Below are positions 50,857-63,300 of a stretch of 64,000 nucleotides of DNA, piece after piece. Position 1 is the stretch's first letter, and each line of letters begins with the position of its first letter. The notes under the pieces are model-generated. The model had not been told where the DNA came from, made no database searches, and worked only from the letters and a program-made list of their open reading frames with translations. The translations under genes were made by a program, and so were the position numbers. The stretch is taken from contig OZ038464.1 in assembly GCA_964036295.1 (NCBI GenBank), forward strand, positions 19,605,443 to 19,669,442, read 5' to 3'. Source of the DNA: Plumapathes pennacea. Taxonomy: Eukaryota; Cnidaria; Anthozoa; Antipatharia; Myriopathidae.

Positions 50857-51593
50857 ATGGCTGAAAACGCTGTGCGTGTCTTCGTTTACAGTACATTAAA
50901 GAAAGACCAACCAAACCATTACTTACTGTTAGACCCTGATAATGGAAAGGCCACATACATGGGACAAGCTGTGACTAAAGAGTGTCTTCCTCTGGTTGTG
51001 GGTTCGGTTGTGAATGACCCGTACCTGCTGTCGGTACCGGGACAAGGAAAGGTGAGAGAAATACTGAGTCTGGCATAGCTTGAAACCAATAATTTGAAGT
51101 GTGTAACTAGTCAATGTCTCTGTGTACACAAATAAATATATCAATTTCGGAGAGACTGAGAAAATTATACAAAATCTTGGAGGGGGGCTACATGTAAATG
51201 CACACACATTACGTGTTGAAGATGTTTGGGGAGTAGAAAGAAGCAAGGTGGAAGGCCAAATAACTTTTCTTCTTTCAGAACGTTGAGGGGGAAGTTTATG
51301 TGGTGGATGGTGAAATGCTCAAGACTCTTGATGAACTGGAAGACTGTCCAAAATATTATGAAAGACTTCCATGTAATGTCATCATCACAAAGTCAGCCAA
51401 AGATGTTTCTACAAAAAGAGATATGTCCTGCATTGCATACTTTCTTACAAACTTCAAAGATTGCTTGCTGGAACTACCGATGATATCTTCATTTGATGCC
51501 AAAAACTTACCAAAAAATTGTAAACATAGTCATGAGGACCACACAGAAATTGGCCTTGGGGTTATTCTGGCTCAAGTAAAAAAGTGCTCATAG
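50857..51593 (+). CDS. Second GGACT-like cyclotransferase-fold protein
   Basis: Two exons, 50857-51051 and 51279-51593, encode 169 residues of the GGACT/AIG2-like fold. It resembles the neighbour at 48352-49816 in layout: VRVFVYSTLKKDQPNH, PLVVGSVVNDPYLLSVPGQGK, an intron at the same place, then VEGEVYVVDGEMLKTLDELEDCPKYYER with the acidic catalytic position kept. The signature loop reads YSTL instead of YGTL, and RG after it reads KD, so substrate binding may differ. The pair looks like an old local duplication with SNRNP35 between the copies. Its stop codon is 59 bases from the HINT3 stop, so the two transcripts probably overlap at their 3' ends. Confidence 0.85.
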
Positions 51594-51652
51594 GGTAAAA
51601 AGAAAAATCAATGCTGGATCAAATGAACATTTCATATGTACAGGTACATTGG

Positions 51653-52129
51653 TCAGTCCTGTATAGCAGCCGTTTCTCCAACTCCAGAATAACCTGAAAG
51701 TCTCTTCACTCGTTCCAGTAACCAGCCATCGCTCACAAACCAAAATGAACCGGGTTTAAAAATCTGTCGAGAGATGAAGCCCATTTGAGAGGCAGGTGAT
51801 ATGACATGCAAATGTAGATGCTGCACACTATTAAACGGAGGCCAGTGAAATCCCATTCGCACATCTTTAGTGTCCGCTCCATGTTCACCAAGGACTTTTT
51901 TACCCAATGCAACTAAGTTCTCAAGCAACCTCACATGTTCCGCATCATGTAAGGTCTTTGGGTTTCCATAATGCTGCTTTGGAACTATCAGATAATGATG
52001 CTGGGTAGCAGGCCGAATGTCTGGAAAGACTACCGTATTTTCGTCCTCAAAGACTATACGTGACTCTTCTTCCTTAGCTACAATCTTGCAAAACACACAA
52101 TTAGTCCTGCAGCTTTCCGCGTCCGCCAT
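51653..52129 (-). CDS. HINT3: Histidine triad nucleotide-binding protein 3
   Basis: HINT3 is a HIT-superfamily nucleoside phosphoramidase / acyl-AMP hydrolase. Single exon, 158 residues. Visible features: N-terminal NCVFCKIVAKEEES, the VVFPDIRPATQHHYLIVP strand-turn, RMGFHWPPFNSVQHLHLHVI with the catalytic triad pattern H-x-H-x-H, and a C-terminal YWF-type helix here reading SFWFVSDGWLLERV. Human HINT3 is 182 residues with a longer N-terminus. The start ATG sits in a good context (ccgccATG on the opposite strand reading gaaacATGgcgg). The gene is divergent from CDV3. Confidence 0.94.
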   Translation of the reverse strand: MADAESCRTNCVFCKIVAKEEESRIVFEDENTVVFPDIRPATQHHYLIVPKQHYGNPKTLHDAEHVRLLENLVALGKKVLGEHGADTKDVRMGFHWPPFNSVQHLHLHVISPASQMGFISRQIFKPGSFWFVSDGWLLERVKRLSGYSGVGETAAIQD

Positions 52130-52341
52130 GTTTCTTTTTCAATTATTTTCGGAAATCCTCGGGAGCATTCGGATAATAATCGTTCACTAGTGACCAGTCT
52201 CCCTGTTTGCGCGTGCGCGCGTTCAACGCATGGTATTTCATGAGAGCAAAAAAAGTTCGGTGAAGAGAGTTGAGTGAAACGTTAACTTTCCCTTGGTTCG
52301 CGGCCCGTTTCTGGCACTTTTGCCTATATAACTATTGGAGC
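52130..52341. promoter_or_regulatory. Putative bidirectional promoter, HINT3 / CDV3, with NRF-1 type site
   Basis: 212 bases between divergent start codons. At 52208-52219 the sequence TGCGCGTGCGCG is, on the minus strand, an exact match to the NRF-1 consensus YGCGCAYGCGCR, a site typical of bidirectional housekeeping promoters in animals. Function is inferred. Confidence 0.5.
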
Positions 52342-54871
52342 ATGTCCGATACTGAAAAGTCAGTCGAGGAGTTCTTTTCGAAAAAAAAAGCAAAGAAGGG
52401 AAAAGGCAAATTCACGACAAGTGATACGATCACCAAGCAAGTCGGCGGCATTCAGAAAGAGAAAGAAAAGTCTAAGGAACAGAAGTCGTCAGCCGTACAA
52501 CAAGGTCCCACACGCAAGGTTTGTCCACGTCTAAGTGTGTTATCTCCCCGTTCAACACGGGGTATAAATAATATTCCTAAGTGATCAATACCGGCATAGT
52601 CACGTGGAATCTGCATAATAAAGCAGTAATATGCTGTAAGTTGGTTACAGACAAGAGAATAGAGACAGTTGTGCTCGTATTGACGTATGGGGCATTGGTC
52701 TATTCAAAGCCCAATCCCCACTCCAGATTTGACCAAGGATAGACTAGTGGGGGTGTGGAATATTGATTTATAGCTGGTATCCTGTCGTTTCTAAATGAAT
52801 TATATATATTCAGCAGAGAGGGGAAGAGAGTGTAGTCAATATTGATCACCACTGTTCATAAATTCACTCCAGGAAGCTGATGAATGGATCGACTTTGAAG
52901 AACCCACAGAGAAAGACTATTCTGGCTTGAGGATCCAATCCCTGCAGATCTTGTATGTTCATTGTTGTGTTTTGATGTACATCAGTGTTTCTGTGTGTAT
53001 GTATTGTTGTGTTCTGATGTATGTCTTCAGTGTTGCTGTGTATGCATTGTTGTGTTCTGAAGTATGTTTATATAACTCAGTAGCTAGACAAAGGGGCCAT
53101 TTTGACTCAGTTTTTGGCAAAAACATGGCTTTAAATTCTACCCCCCTGAGTGCTGAGGGTTTAAAATTAAGTTGTTGTGGACAACCAAAAACATGCTGGG
53201 GGAACCAAATAGTGTGCAATGGCAGTCCCTTGGGCAACCAATATCTTCAAGAAAAATGATACAATTTAGTGCTGCTCAATGATTCTAATTTTCAACAAAA
53301 TGTGGGGCACCAAGATAATTTAATGGGGCAACCAGAACAAGTGGTTATCCCTGGGTCAAGTGAGCACAAAAGTTAATTTTGAACCCTGCACAACGTCAAT
53401 TGTTGTATCATTGTAATTCTTTAGAGAGAAACCTGACACAGAAGCAAGTGACATTAATGAACAGGATCCTGATGACGAGGAAGGTTTGTTCCTTTTAACT
53501 GCAACTTTATATCCCAAAATATTCCCCTTAAAAAAGCTGTGAATAGGTTTGAGAAACACAATGTCATTGATGCTACAAAAACATGTTTTACTGTATATGA
53601 TCAGGAGAGACCTCAACAAAGGAGAAATCTGTTGGTCCATGGCAAGTTCAGCCCAGCCAGCCAGCCCCAGGTGTGCAGTGCCTTCCTTTTTTTTTCTGTT
53701 ACTTCATTACTTTTTTGTAATTTGTTCTGTTACCTGGCCCAACAGAATTTTTGTGCAGTGAAAGATATATTTTTATTATATAGACATGAGTGTTTTACTG
53801 GAAAATGTACCGTGTGTAAAATCCATACGAAACTACATCCGGGACCCGAGTGGCGTATTTTCCATATCCTCACTAGTGAGGATATCGTTGGCATCATTTC
53901 CCGCTTTTGCACCGTTGTTTGTGCAATTTCTTGTAAAACACTCATGTCTAATATAATAAAAAGAAAATTACATGGTGGCTTGAAGATATGACTTTTATTT
54001 TCTCATGGTTAAAACAATATTTTACTCACTCGCAAAGTGCTCGTTTGTAAAATATTGTTTTTTACCACTTGAAAATAAAATTCATATCTTTGCGCCACCG
54101 TGTAATATCCTCTATCCCACTTGTGCAATGCAACATATCATTATTAATATTATACATGTGTTACTAGTTGCACAAGAAGTCCCAGAGGAAAAGGCCAAAC
54201 CTACAGGAGTGTATCGCCCACCAGCATACAGAACCACAGCAGCCAGAAGGACGGGTTCATCTAAAAAGGCCCCAGAACTAGACAATGAATTTGCTTTTCC
54301 AACTCTCCAAGCAGCAGCATCTGCTAGCAAAGGGTAAATAAAGAGCAGTCTGTTGCTGCCATGTGCCAGTCTCCTCAACAGGACATACAGTGTAGTCTTC
54401 ACATCAGGACATACCATACAGTGTCAAACTCTGTGAATGATACAAGGAGATAATAGAGACTGCCTGCCTACCTGCCATACAAACATGTCACACACCAACA
54501 CAACCATCAGGTTGGCTTTGAAAGGTCTGTGCAGTGAAACCTGTTCAGCAGATTTAACATCAGTAGAATTTTGCAGATTTACAAGCTAGACAGCTGTTCT
54601 TTATGCACAGTTTAAAACATTACTTCTCTTTGCACTAAAGCCATACAAAGGTGCACCTGTACATTGCAAAAAGTGGCCAGACACTCATATTAATGTACCT
54701 GTTTGTTTGTTTGTTTTGTTTTTTTTTTGGTCTGTTCACAGAAAAGACTCCCCTGTCGGTGGAAAGAACTTTGAACCAGTCAGACATGGCTCAAGGACAA
54801 TGGATAATCCTGCTGATCGCAGACCAAGGCTCGACTTAGAAAATAAGTTTGATGCATTAGGAAGAAGCTGA
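52342..54871 (+). CDS. CDV3: CDV3 homologue
   Basis: CDV3 (carnitine deficiency-associated protein 3) is a small, mostly disordered cytosolic protein of unclear role. Exons: 52342-52518, 52873-52952, 53425-53483, 54168-54333 (or from 54177, a nine-base alternative acceptor), 54742-54871; phases agree, total about 203 residues. Family landmarks: N-terminal SVEEFFSKKKAKKGKGK (human LDNFFAKRDKKKKK), the EWIDFEEPTEKDYSGLRIQ block, the TGVYRPPAYR motif, and ELDNEFAFPTLQ (human YSDTQFPSLQ). The tail DLENKFDALGRS replaces the longer human C-terminus. Intron 3 contains two palindromic elements, one after the other. Confidence 0.9.
53771..53961. repeat. Palindromic element in CDV3 intron 3
   Basis: The left arm contains tagacatgagtgttttac and the right arm its inverse gtaaaacactcatgtcta (ends at 53771 and 53961). 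A smaller inverted pair 'atatcctcactagtgaggatat' lies at the centre. Confidence 0.85.
53967..54106. repeat. Second palindromic element, directly following the first
   Basis: Arms start attacatggtggcttgaaga and end with the inverse, continuing through ttttattttc and aaaacaatattttac. The centre lies near 54030-54042. It abuts the element at 53771-53961 with only five bases between. Confidence 0.87.
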
Positions 54872-55217
54872 GGTGACACCAGCTGCAACAGACAGGAAAA
54901 TGAACATATTTAGTTTGGGTGTCTGGGGCTAAAACTGGACTATCCAGAGCTCCAAGGGACTCTGACAGAGATTCAAGTGGCCCCATTTGTGGACGCTGGA
55001 ACTATGAATTGGACATTACTGTACGTAATGAAATCTGATGCGCAATTTTAGGTTCAACTTAAAAGTTACATCATCACCCTTAAATGACTTTAGCTGTAGT
55101 GTGAATAGAAACTCTAAGGGAACCCTGCCTGATGTCTTGAACCTGTAGGCCTACATGTGAAGACACCCTTAAAATTTTAATCCCTCTTTCCTTTCTTTTG
55201 CTGGTAGACTTAGCATG

Positions 55218-55223
55218 AATAAA
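55218..55223 (+). promoter_or_regulatory. Polyadenylation signal of CDV3
   Basis: AATAAA 347 bases after the CDV3 stop codon; the next plus-strand hexamer is at about 55562. Confidence 0.45.
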
Positions 55224-55569
55224 AGCTTTCCTCCCCTGGCTCAAATCTTGTACCTTTACCTCCAGAATGTAGCATGTGGCAAACTTTCTCCTCTCAAAGT
55301 CTACCCAGAGATGTAAAGTACAGTGAGTCTGACAAAGCTGATGTCAGTTTTCTCACATTTCCAATAATGTCTGGGGGAATCCGACTTTAGCTTAGGATCT
55401 AAAGTATTTTTCAAATACTGAAATCAAGTGTGCTGCTCAAAATTTAAACAAATTATGCATTAATTACTGAAAAGAAGGGCGCTGCCTTGTGATAAAAATC
55501 GTGTTAGTTGCTCGGAGCAACTAACTGTCAATGTCTTTTTTTCATGCTTGTTTGTAAATGTAATAAAGG

Positions 55570-55880
55570 TGCTAATAATATGCATACAATAATTTCTGCA
55601 TTCTGATTGGCTGAGCGCACGTCAATTTCTTCCAAACAGTGCAAAAATGTGTAATTAACAGTGCAGAAATGTGAAATTAAGAGTGCAGAAATTTGAAATT
55701 AAAAATTGCCGACAGCTGGCGCGCGTATTTGCAAAGCCAAACAAAACAAAAAGCATGTTTTCATCGTTCCTTAGGACGATTCCGATCCTGTTTACGAGAA
55801 AACAAAGTTTTTGAGACACTTGTCATTGCAACGAAATTGAAAAAATATTTTGCGACGTAAATTATTGTATGCATGTTATT
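55570..55880. mobile_element. MITE-like element with aataatatgcatacaataat ends
   Basis: The left end at about 55574-55595 reads aataatatgcatacaataat and the right end at 55859-55880 is its near-perfect inverse. The interior has repeats of 'gtgcagaaatgtgaaattaa' type and no coding sequence. Confidence 0.75.
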
Positions 55881-56904
55881 AAGTAATCACATGTAGCACT
55901 CGTGCTCATTTATTCCAAATTGCACGAGAAATCATGCGATTACCTATACTAATTGTTCTCGTAATATAAGACAGCAAAATGTTTTGTAATAAGTTAGCGA
56001 ATCTCAATATTTCTGTTTGAAATAGTTAATACCTTCTATTTATTGGCTTGTATTTCAGGTTGAGCAAAATCAAAAAATATCTTGTAAGGAATCTAAATCT
56101 GAGCTAACATATTCCTGAGTAGGGCGGCCTGGGCTCTATTCAGGCACTTGCAGTCAAACTGCACACTAGGAATAGTGTCCGCGTTATGTGGGTCAGCGTC
56201 AACGTCGTCACGAGGCCTATGAATGCACACGCGTTTTTACAATTCCGTTGTCACAGCGTGTGTTGCCTTTTGACTTCAAACGAAAGGCTTTGTACAAAGA
56301 AAATGGTCATGCACTGGTGTTTATTGTGTATTTTTCACAACTTAACTGCTTCCAATAGTTTACTGTAACACACACGCCTCACCACGGAAAGTTGCAGTGG
56401 GGGAGTCCTGTTTAGTAACACGTCATGACAGCCTTGGAGCCCGAGGGGGAGGGTGCAACTACATCTTGACACCATTCGTGACTGTTTACGTCGGTAATTG
56501 ATGAGTCAAGGACCTCTCAGTCGTTTTTCATGGTGGCTGTTCAACAAACCCCGCTCCACCCCTGTGGTGAAATGACGTCAAGGGGTGACTCAATAGTTTT
56601 TAAACGAGCCAGCTAATCGAATTCTTTGAGCCAAATGAGCATGAGATGCTAGATTCACGGCTGACTGGTGCGGCTCTGGTTGTATATTTTGGTTGACCGA
56701 CTCAACATGTGGAACTGCAGGTGAACCGCAGGTGGGAAGTACTTGACACAGCAGTCACAGCCACGTGACCCAGGGGAACTTTACATGACTTTGTAAAATC
56801 CTTTAAAATAGTTAAATACGGCCAAAAAGAACTAAATATGGTTATTTAGCCGAGACGGAGAGCGTTTTACGTCAGTGGAATGCCCGAAAAGCCACGCACT
56901 AAAA

Positions 56905-57395
56905 ATGGCCATAATTTCAAGACGTCGATTGATTTACTACACCATCGTGTTGACGTCGTTTTTTTGGGTGTTTGGTACGGTTTCTTTCTTTCTTATTCAA
57001 TCGTTGGAGGTGGACATAGAAGTGAAGACACGTTCCGCGCATTACCTTCCACTCCAGACGCCCAAATGGAAACTACGCGTTCGTAACGCTGTACTACCGC
57101 TGGCGGATTTCAAATCACCCGTTATGAAAGAACAAGCACTTTACAACAAAACTCTTACGACGGCTACGGTTGGGAAAAAAGTGCATCATGCAAAGGAGAT
57201 TTTCCTGACCGCCAATTATGAGAACCTGCCCAAAGGTGCCAAGAAATCTGGTCCAGGGGCGAAGGGTGAGGGCGTCACGGTTGATGAGGCGAGGAAGGAC
57301 GAAGAAGATGAAGGTTATGAGCAACACGCGTTTAATCTTGTAGCCAGTAACATGATATCCCTGCACAGAACTCTGGAGGACCACAGAATGAAGGG
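56905..57395 (+). other. GALNT alternative first exon A (signal anchor and long stem)
   Basis: 164 codons beginning [20 protein letters not shown]: a short basic cytoplasmic tail, a transmembrane anchor at about residues 9-31, then a Lys-rich luminal stem. It ends [19 protein letters not shown] and TLEDHRMKG, the usual lead-in to the catalytic domain. The donor gtaagg at 57396 leaves phase 2. The frame is open upstream to 56875, but there is no ATG before 56905. Confidence 0.88.
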
Positions 57396-60300
57396 GTAAG
57401 GTTGCACAAGTTCATTTATGCACATCTTTTATGTGTTGGGTGCTCTTCAGTCCTTTCATTAAGATCAATAGAAGACTAAGCAATATATACAGACGTTTCT
57501 ATTTAATATTGGTTTAAATTGTACTTGAAGCCGGCAGGCAATGACAAAAAGATCAGGAAGTTCTTTGCTCGAAATAAACGTAATTTAACAAGAAAACCTG
57601 CTACGGAGACCAGCTGCTGAGTAGTTCAATTTCTTCACTTGCACATACATACAGTTAGAGATAAAAGATAACGGCCTGGCGTCGGTTTGGCTCATTTTTG
57701 CTTTTTGTACCGGAATCTTAATAGTTGGCCCCTGCACCATTACAGTGCGTGAAAACGGCTGCCATGTTCAAAAGCCGGGCCTGCAGCTACCGACACCGCC
57801 CGCTACACTACGCATGACAGCAGCTTTGCCGCTATTGATCGTTATTTACGTAAATATTTGATTACTTTATACAGTCCGACAACGAACTAATAAACAAGCT
57901 TGGCAAACAAGATAATGACAAACAACGAAAAACTGACTAACTTAGAAAGTTTCTTTCGCTTTCTCTAAGAAGTTATTGATCTAAGAAGCGAGTGCCAACC
58001 ATGACAAGAAAGCATTTTAAAAAGTGGGTTAGAAAATTTTCGATGAAAACTGTGTGGTTATGCGTGTAGCAGGGCCTTGTAAAGTGTGTAACTGAAATGA
58101 CTAAAGATGATGTTACACGAGACGAGTTTTAACGACAATTTTTTGCGCAACATTTTTTTTTTTCTATACTTCTTGCCTAGTAATCGTCGAACTATCAATG
58201 AATAGCAATCTTTGCACAAAATTCTGCCTTTGGCGAAGGTTCGCCATGTTTTTAGAGTAAAAGCCAAAGCGCTAGCTACAAAACTGTAGGTGTTGGACGA
58301 AAAATCGCCGTTAAAAATCGTCTCTTGTAACATCATCTTAAAAGTCGTCTGAATTAGACTGGAGAACATAATATTCGAGACTGATGAGAACTATGCCGGT
58401 CCGGAATAACGCCTTCAGCGAATTATTAATTAACAATGTTCCCTGTTTTATAGTCAGCCATTGTGCACCTGTGTTCGGGCCGGCCAGTGGCGTAACTTTT
58501 CTGCACCCGAACTGGTTGATCATTTACTAATGGTTTACAATTTTGTCCGAGTATAAATACGGATAGTTTTAGCGGAAATATCGGCCGGTTCTTGGCAGGG
58601 GCGTTTCCTTGTTGCACATCTGCCCAACAACTGAATATATTTCCTTGCTCTTTTTTGATACACAATCCACGCGGTAGAGATTTCCCGGTGAACGTCTGGA
58701 CTAGTTTCTTCCCAATCAAAAGAAACCCATTCAACTGTCGGTCAACACAATAGGCACGCGACTGTGTCAACACAGAACAAGTGCACATGCGCACAAAACA
58801 GAACGCACAGTAAAGTGAAACTGTGCTGTCTTTCACGTGCTGTTCACAACGTTCAGTTCTCCGGACGGTAATCGTGCGGGGCACATTTCCCCTTGCTTGC
58901 AATGATGTATGAGCAAACCTGTACCAGCTTTTGACAGAAATGATCATCCCGAAGCGTCGCATAGTGTTTTATTTCGTGATCTTGTCGTCGTCTCTGTGGA
59001 TTTACCTGGCGACGTACTACATCTTTAGGAGTCCGGATGCCCAATCTGACTTTATTCACGACGGTGACGAGCAGTTTGCTCGTGCAGTGTACGACAATAC
59101 GCCGGACAGGAACCCGGATAAACCAGGAGAATGGGGAGCGGCTGTGTCACTTAACTTTATTGAAAAACGCGGCGAAGAGGAAGGATACAAAGAACATGCA
59201 TTCAATCGAGTAGCGAGCGACAAGGTTTCACTGCAGAGAAACTTGGTCGACGTAAGAAACGCAAAGTATGTCACTTCAGTCTGAATGATGTTGTTCCAAC
59301 AGGCGCTCACAAACATAAAATTACCATATATAAACTCCTCCCGTATGAAGTCGCGGTCTTGTGGCTTTGTTATTACATGAAGTGCGGTCACTGGTCCTAA
59401 TTTCAGTAAATGCTTGACATAAGAATGCCAGAGAATACATTTTCAGTTTGGGGCGTGAGTTTCCCAAAGACGCCGTCTTTTTTCCGGCTCCAGTTTCCCA
59501 GACCCCATGCTCTCTGCTTTACCGGCAAATATCAAATAAGTATAAAATAATAAATAATAATAATATTTAGTAGATCCCCAGAGTACAACACTGATAAAAT
59601 TATTGCATGGCTGCTGATAATTTCTTATATTCATTTGCAGACAAATTTTAATGGTACCTCAAATGTTGTTGCTTTTCAGATGTAGAACAAAGAAATATCC
59701 TATGCATTTGCCTAAGACTAGTGTGATAATTTGCTTCCATAATGAGGCATGGTCAACGTTACTGCGCACTGTTCATAGCGTCATCAACAGATCTCCCCCT
59801 CGACTAATAGAAGAAATTATCCTGGTGGATGATGCAAGTGACAGAGGTAAACACCTGAACAAAATAATAGTATTATCATTTGATGCTTTTTTCCCTCTCT
59901 TTTGATTGGCCGAGAGACTGCTACATCACCTGCAAATAACTGCCTAAAAATTAGTATCTGCTCATGCGTGCTACTGTTTTTGGCGTGTCAACTGCAAATA
60001 ACATTCTGCTCATGCCCAGTTTTCTCCACCTGTGTGAACATGACAGCTCATTTTCACTACAATGTGTGCTTCCTAACACATCTTATGCCAAATAATTTGT
60101 GAAATGCAAGTTCACTTGAATGATAAAATGATAAAATTGAACTTAGCTATCACAAAATATTGTGATTTGCCAGTGTCTCCCAGGTCATTTATTTGCCTCT
60201 GCCCCAGCATTGGAAAATAATATTATTGATCTGCTTGCCACTGACAAATCAACCTTGTCCAATAATATTGCTTATTTATTTTTTTTATTTTTTATTTTTG

Positions 60301-63300
60301 CACTCTATTGAATGTTGATTGGTAGAAGACTAGCCTTCATTGACTTGTAGGGGCATTCACTCTGCACGAGAAAGATAAATTATTAAGAAGAGCAGATGTC
60401 AGTATAAGACTGAAGTAAACTGTGTAGATTGGCCTTGGAAACTTTTGGGCAGTATATTACCAGTCAACAACCCAGTATTTTACTGCAGTAAATAATGTCT
60501 TTCAACCTCTAGGTTGACAGCTCAATAATTAATTATTAAAACATTCATTTGATTTATGTTGCAGATGAACTAAAGAAGAAGCTAGAAATCTATGTAGCCA
60601 AGCTAAAAGTTGTCCATATTATACGGTTGGAGAAGCGTGAGGGACTTATTCGTGCTCGTTTAAAAGGTGCAGCTGCAGCTAAGGGTGCAGTACTGACATT
60701 TCTTGATGCCCACTGTGAATGCAGCAAAGGCTGGCTGGAACCCTTACTGACAAAAATTAATGACAACCGAGCCAATGTAGTGATGCCTGTTATTGATGAA
60801 ATTAGTGATCAAACATTCTATTACCATGCGGTGCCAGAGCCACTGCATCGTGGCATTTTTCGATGGAGGTTGGAATTTGGCTGGAAACCAGTTCCTCAAT
60901 ATGAAAATGAGAGAAGGATGGACGAAACAGATGGAATAAGGTAATCAAGTTACAGATTCAGTTTATGTACTGTTGTCTTTATTTTGTACTTCATGGTGGG
61001 TTACTCAAAACAAATATGTATGGGAAGCTCTGCTCTTAGACTTTCAAACTACAAAATAGTATTTAACTGAATCATTTCATGATGCCTTTTAAACCACAAA
61101 ATACTATTTAACTGAATCATATAGAAAAGAACATGTGACAACTGGATAATGTGATATTTAATCTTCGACCAAGACAAACTTCTCTTCATGACCCTTCACA
61201 TAATATTATACCTCAGACAAACTATAACCTTAGTCACATGTGAAGTGCCCCTTCACCAATTTAGCTGCTCATCCAGGAATCTATGGTTAAATGTTTGCAA
61301 ATTCATTCAACCATCAGGAAATGTATGAGTGTTGACAGTTGAACCAGCATTGGGCCTGAGTCACGTATCAGATGACAGTTTCTCCTTACCATGTTGTGTA
61401 TATGTATAGTCAGATATTGAAAGGAGAAACTCAACTTTCATGACCAGGTTTCCACTTCTTTCCGTTGTAGAACTCCGGTGATGGCTGGAGGATTGTTCTC
61501 AATAGACAAAAGTTATTTTGAGGAGATTGGTACTTATGACACAGGAATGGATATCTGGGGTGGAGAAAACCTGGAAATTTCTTTCAGAGTGAGTACAAGC
61601 AATCCATGAGTAGTGTCCTCACTTTTCTTCACTTCTAATTCTCATTCGTCCAACCCACTGTGGTTAGTGGGTCAGTAAGTTACCAGACACAAACCATCAG
61701 AAGCAATATTAAGTTAAAAAACCCTACAAATTCTAAAACCCAAACCCTAACCACAGAAGCATTAACTTAACAAAAAATGGAAATAGGTGAGGACGATCTA
61801 AATAAGAATTAATGACACCAAAGCTTGGTCTGTTTCCTTATTCAGATCTGGCAGTGTGGCGGCTCCATTGAAATGCTGCCCTGTTCACGTGTCGGTCACG
61901 TGTTCAGGCCACGCTTCCCATACTCATTCCCCGCGCGGGCTGGAAGTGACCTGGACGTTGTGAGCCGAAACCTGATGCGTGTGGCAGACGTGTGGATGGA
62001 CGAATACGCTAAGCATTTCTACAACATCCGTTTTGATCTCAAGAAGAAGAAACACGACGACGTGAGCGAGCGTCTGGCGCTGAAGAAAAAGCTCAAGTGT
62101 AAGAGTTTTAAGTGGTACCTGGAAAATGTTATCCCAGAGATGGAGATACCAGACATAAACTTCCTGGCGTCAGGGCAGGTGAGAGTTTGTACTCATGTTG
62201 GATGGGATATTTTCTGAGTGTGTTGTTTAGTGTGTTGTTTAGCTGAGTTGTTTATAATGATGGTAAAAGTGATGGTAATGGTGATTGATCGCGATGTTGG
62301 TGGCGATGTTGTTGATGTTGTAGTGATGGCGATGGTGAAGTGGTGGTCATCGGGTTTAAATGATGATGTGAAGTGGTGGTGATCGGGTTTAAGTGATGAT
62401 GTGAAGTGGTGGTGATCGGGTTTAAGTGATGATGTGAAGTGGTGGTGATCGGGTTTAAGTGATGATGTGAAGTGGTGGTGATCGGGTTTAAGTGATGATG
62501 TGAAGTGGTGGTGATCGGGTTTAAGTGATGATGTGAAGTGATGTGATATGCTGTCGTGAGGTTCTGAACAGCAGTGGATACGGATGTAAACCGTATGTTT
62601 CATGGTCATTGGCGCTTTTCTGGAGTATTTTAACTGACAGCAACCCTTGCGCATGACACGCGGTTTAGGTTCGGAACCCATCAAGTGACATGTGCCTGGA
62701 CACTCTGGGAAAGAAGGATGATGCACCTCTAGGATTGTACCAATGTCACGGACAAGGCGGCAATCAGGTGAGCCCGCACGCAGATGCGGAAAGCTGTGAA
62801 ACTCATTCTTTTTTTCACTTTCATCAGCATTTTAGTAACTTGTTCACTCGTATTTTTGCTTTCATTGTTCTGTTCAACTGACTTCTACTGATCTTTATGC
62901 GATGAAAAGCCGCTCCAAACGTTTATTGTGGTTTGGATGTCGCGCCACTTAGCCGTACACTTGTTCTTTTACAGTATTCCATCGTCAGTTTAGCAGTGCT
63001 GCATTTGTTTGCTTTTGCCAAATCCTGCACCATAGTAAATACACTATCGTTTTTTATTTATTTTCTTCTGTTGCAGTATTTTGTGTTGACCAGTAAGGGG
63101 GAACTCAAGTCAGAAGATAACTGTCTGGACTACAACAATTACGGCTTGACGCTGAAAGAATGTGACGGTCTGAAACTCAACCAGAAGTGGTTATACAAGG
63201 TGCGTGCAGATAACTCTTGTCCTGAAACTTAGTGTTCGTTTGTGCGTGCGTGTGTAACTAGTGTTTTACTTGTCGCGCTCTTTATCTCACAGGACAACAA

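Larger units (their letters stand above)
54872..56904. other. CDV3 3' UTR and spacer to the GALNT gene
   Basis: Holds the CDV3 3' UTR up to about 55230, a terminal-inverted-repeat element (55570-55880, separate entry), then about 1 kb upstream of GALNT first exon A that must contain its promoter. No further gene is supported. Confidence 0.55.

Noticed and set aside
62193..62726. Minus-strand ORF with periodic [11 protein letters not shown] repeats
   Set aside because: It results from the 33-bp tandem array, which stays open because the unit is a multiple of three; it overlaps a GALNT exon and has no start context or homology.
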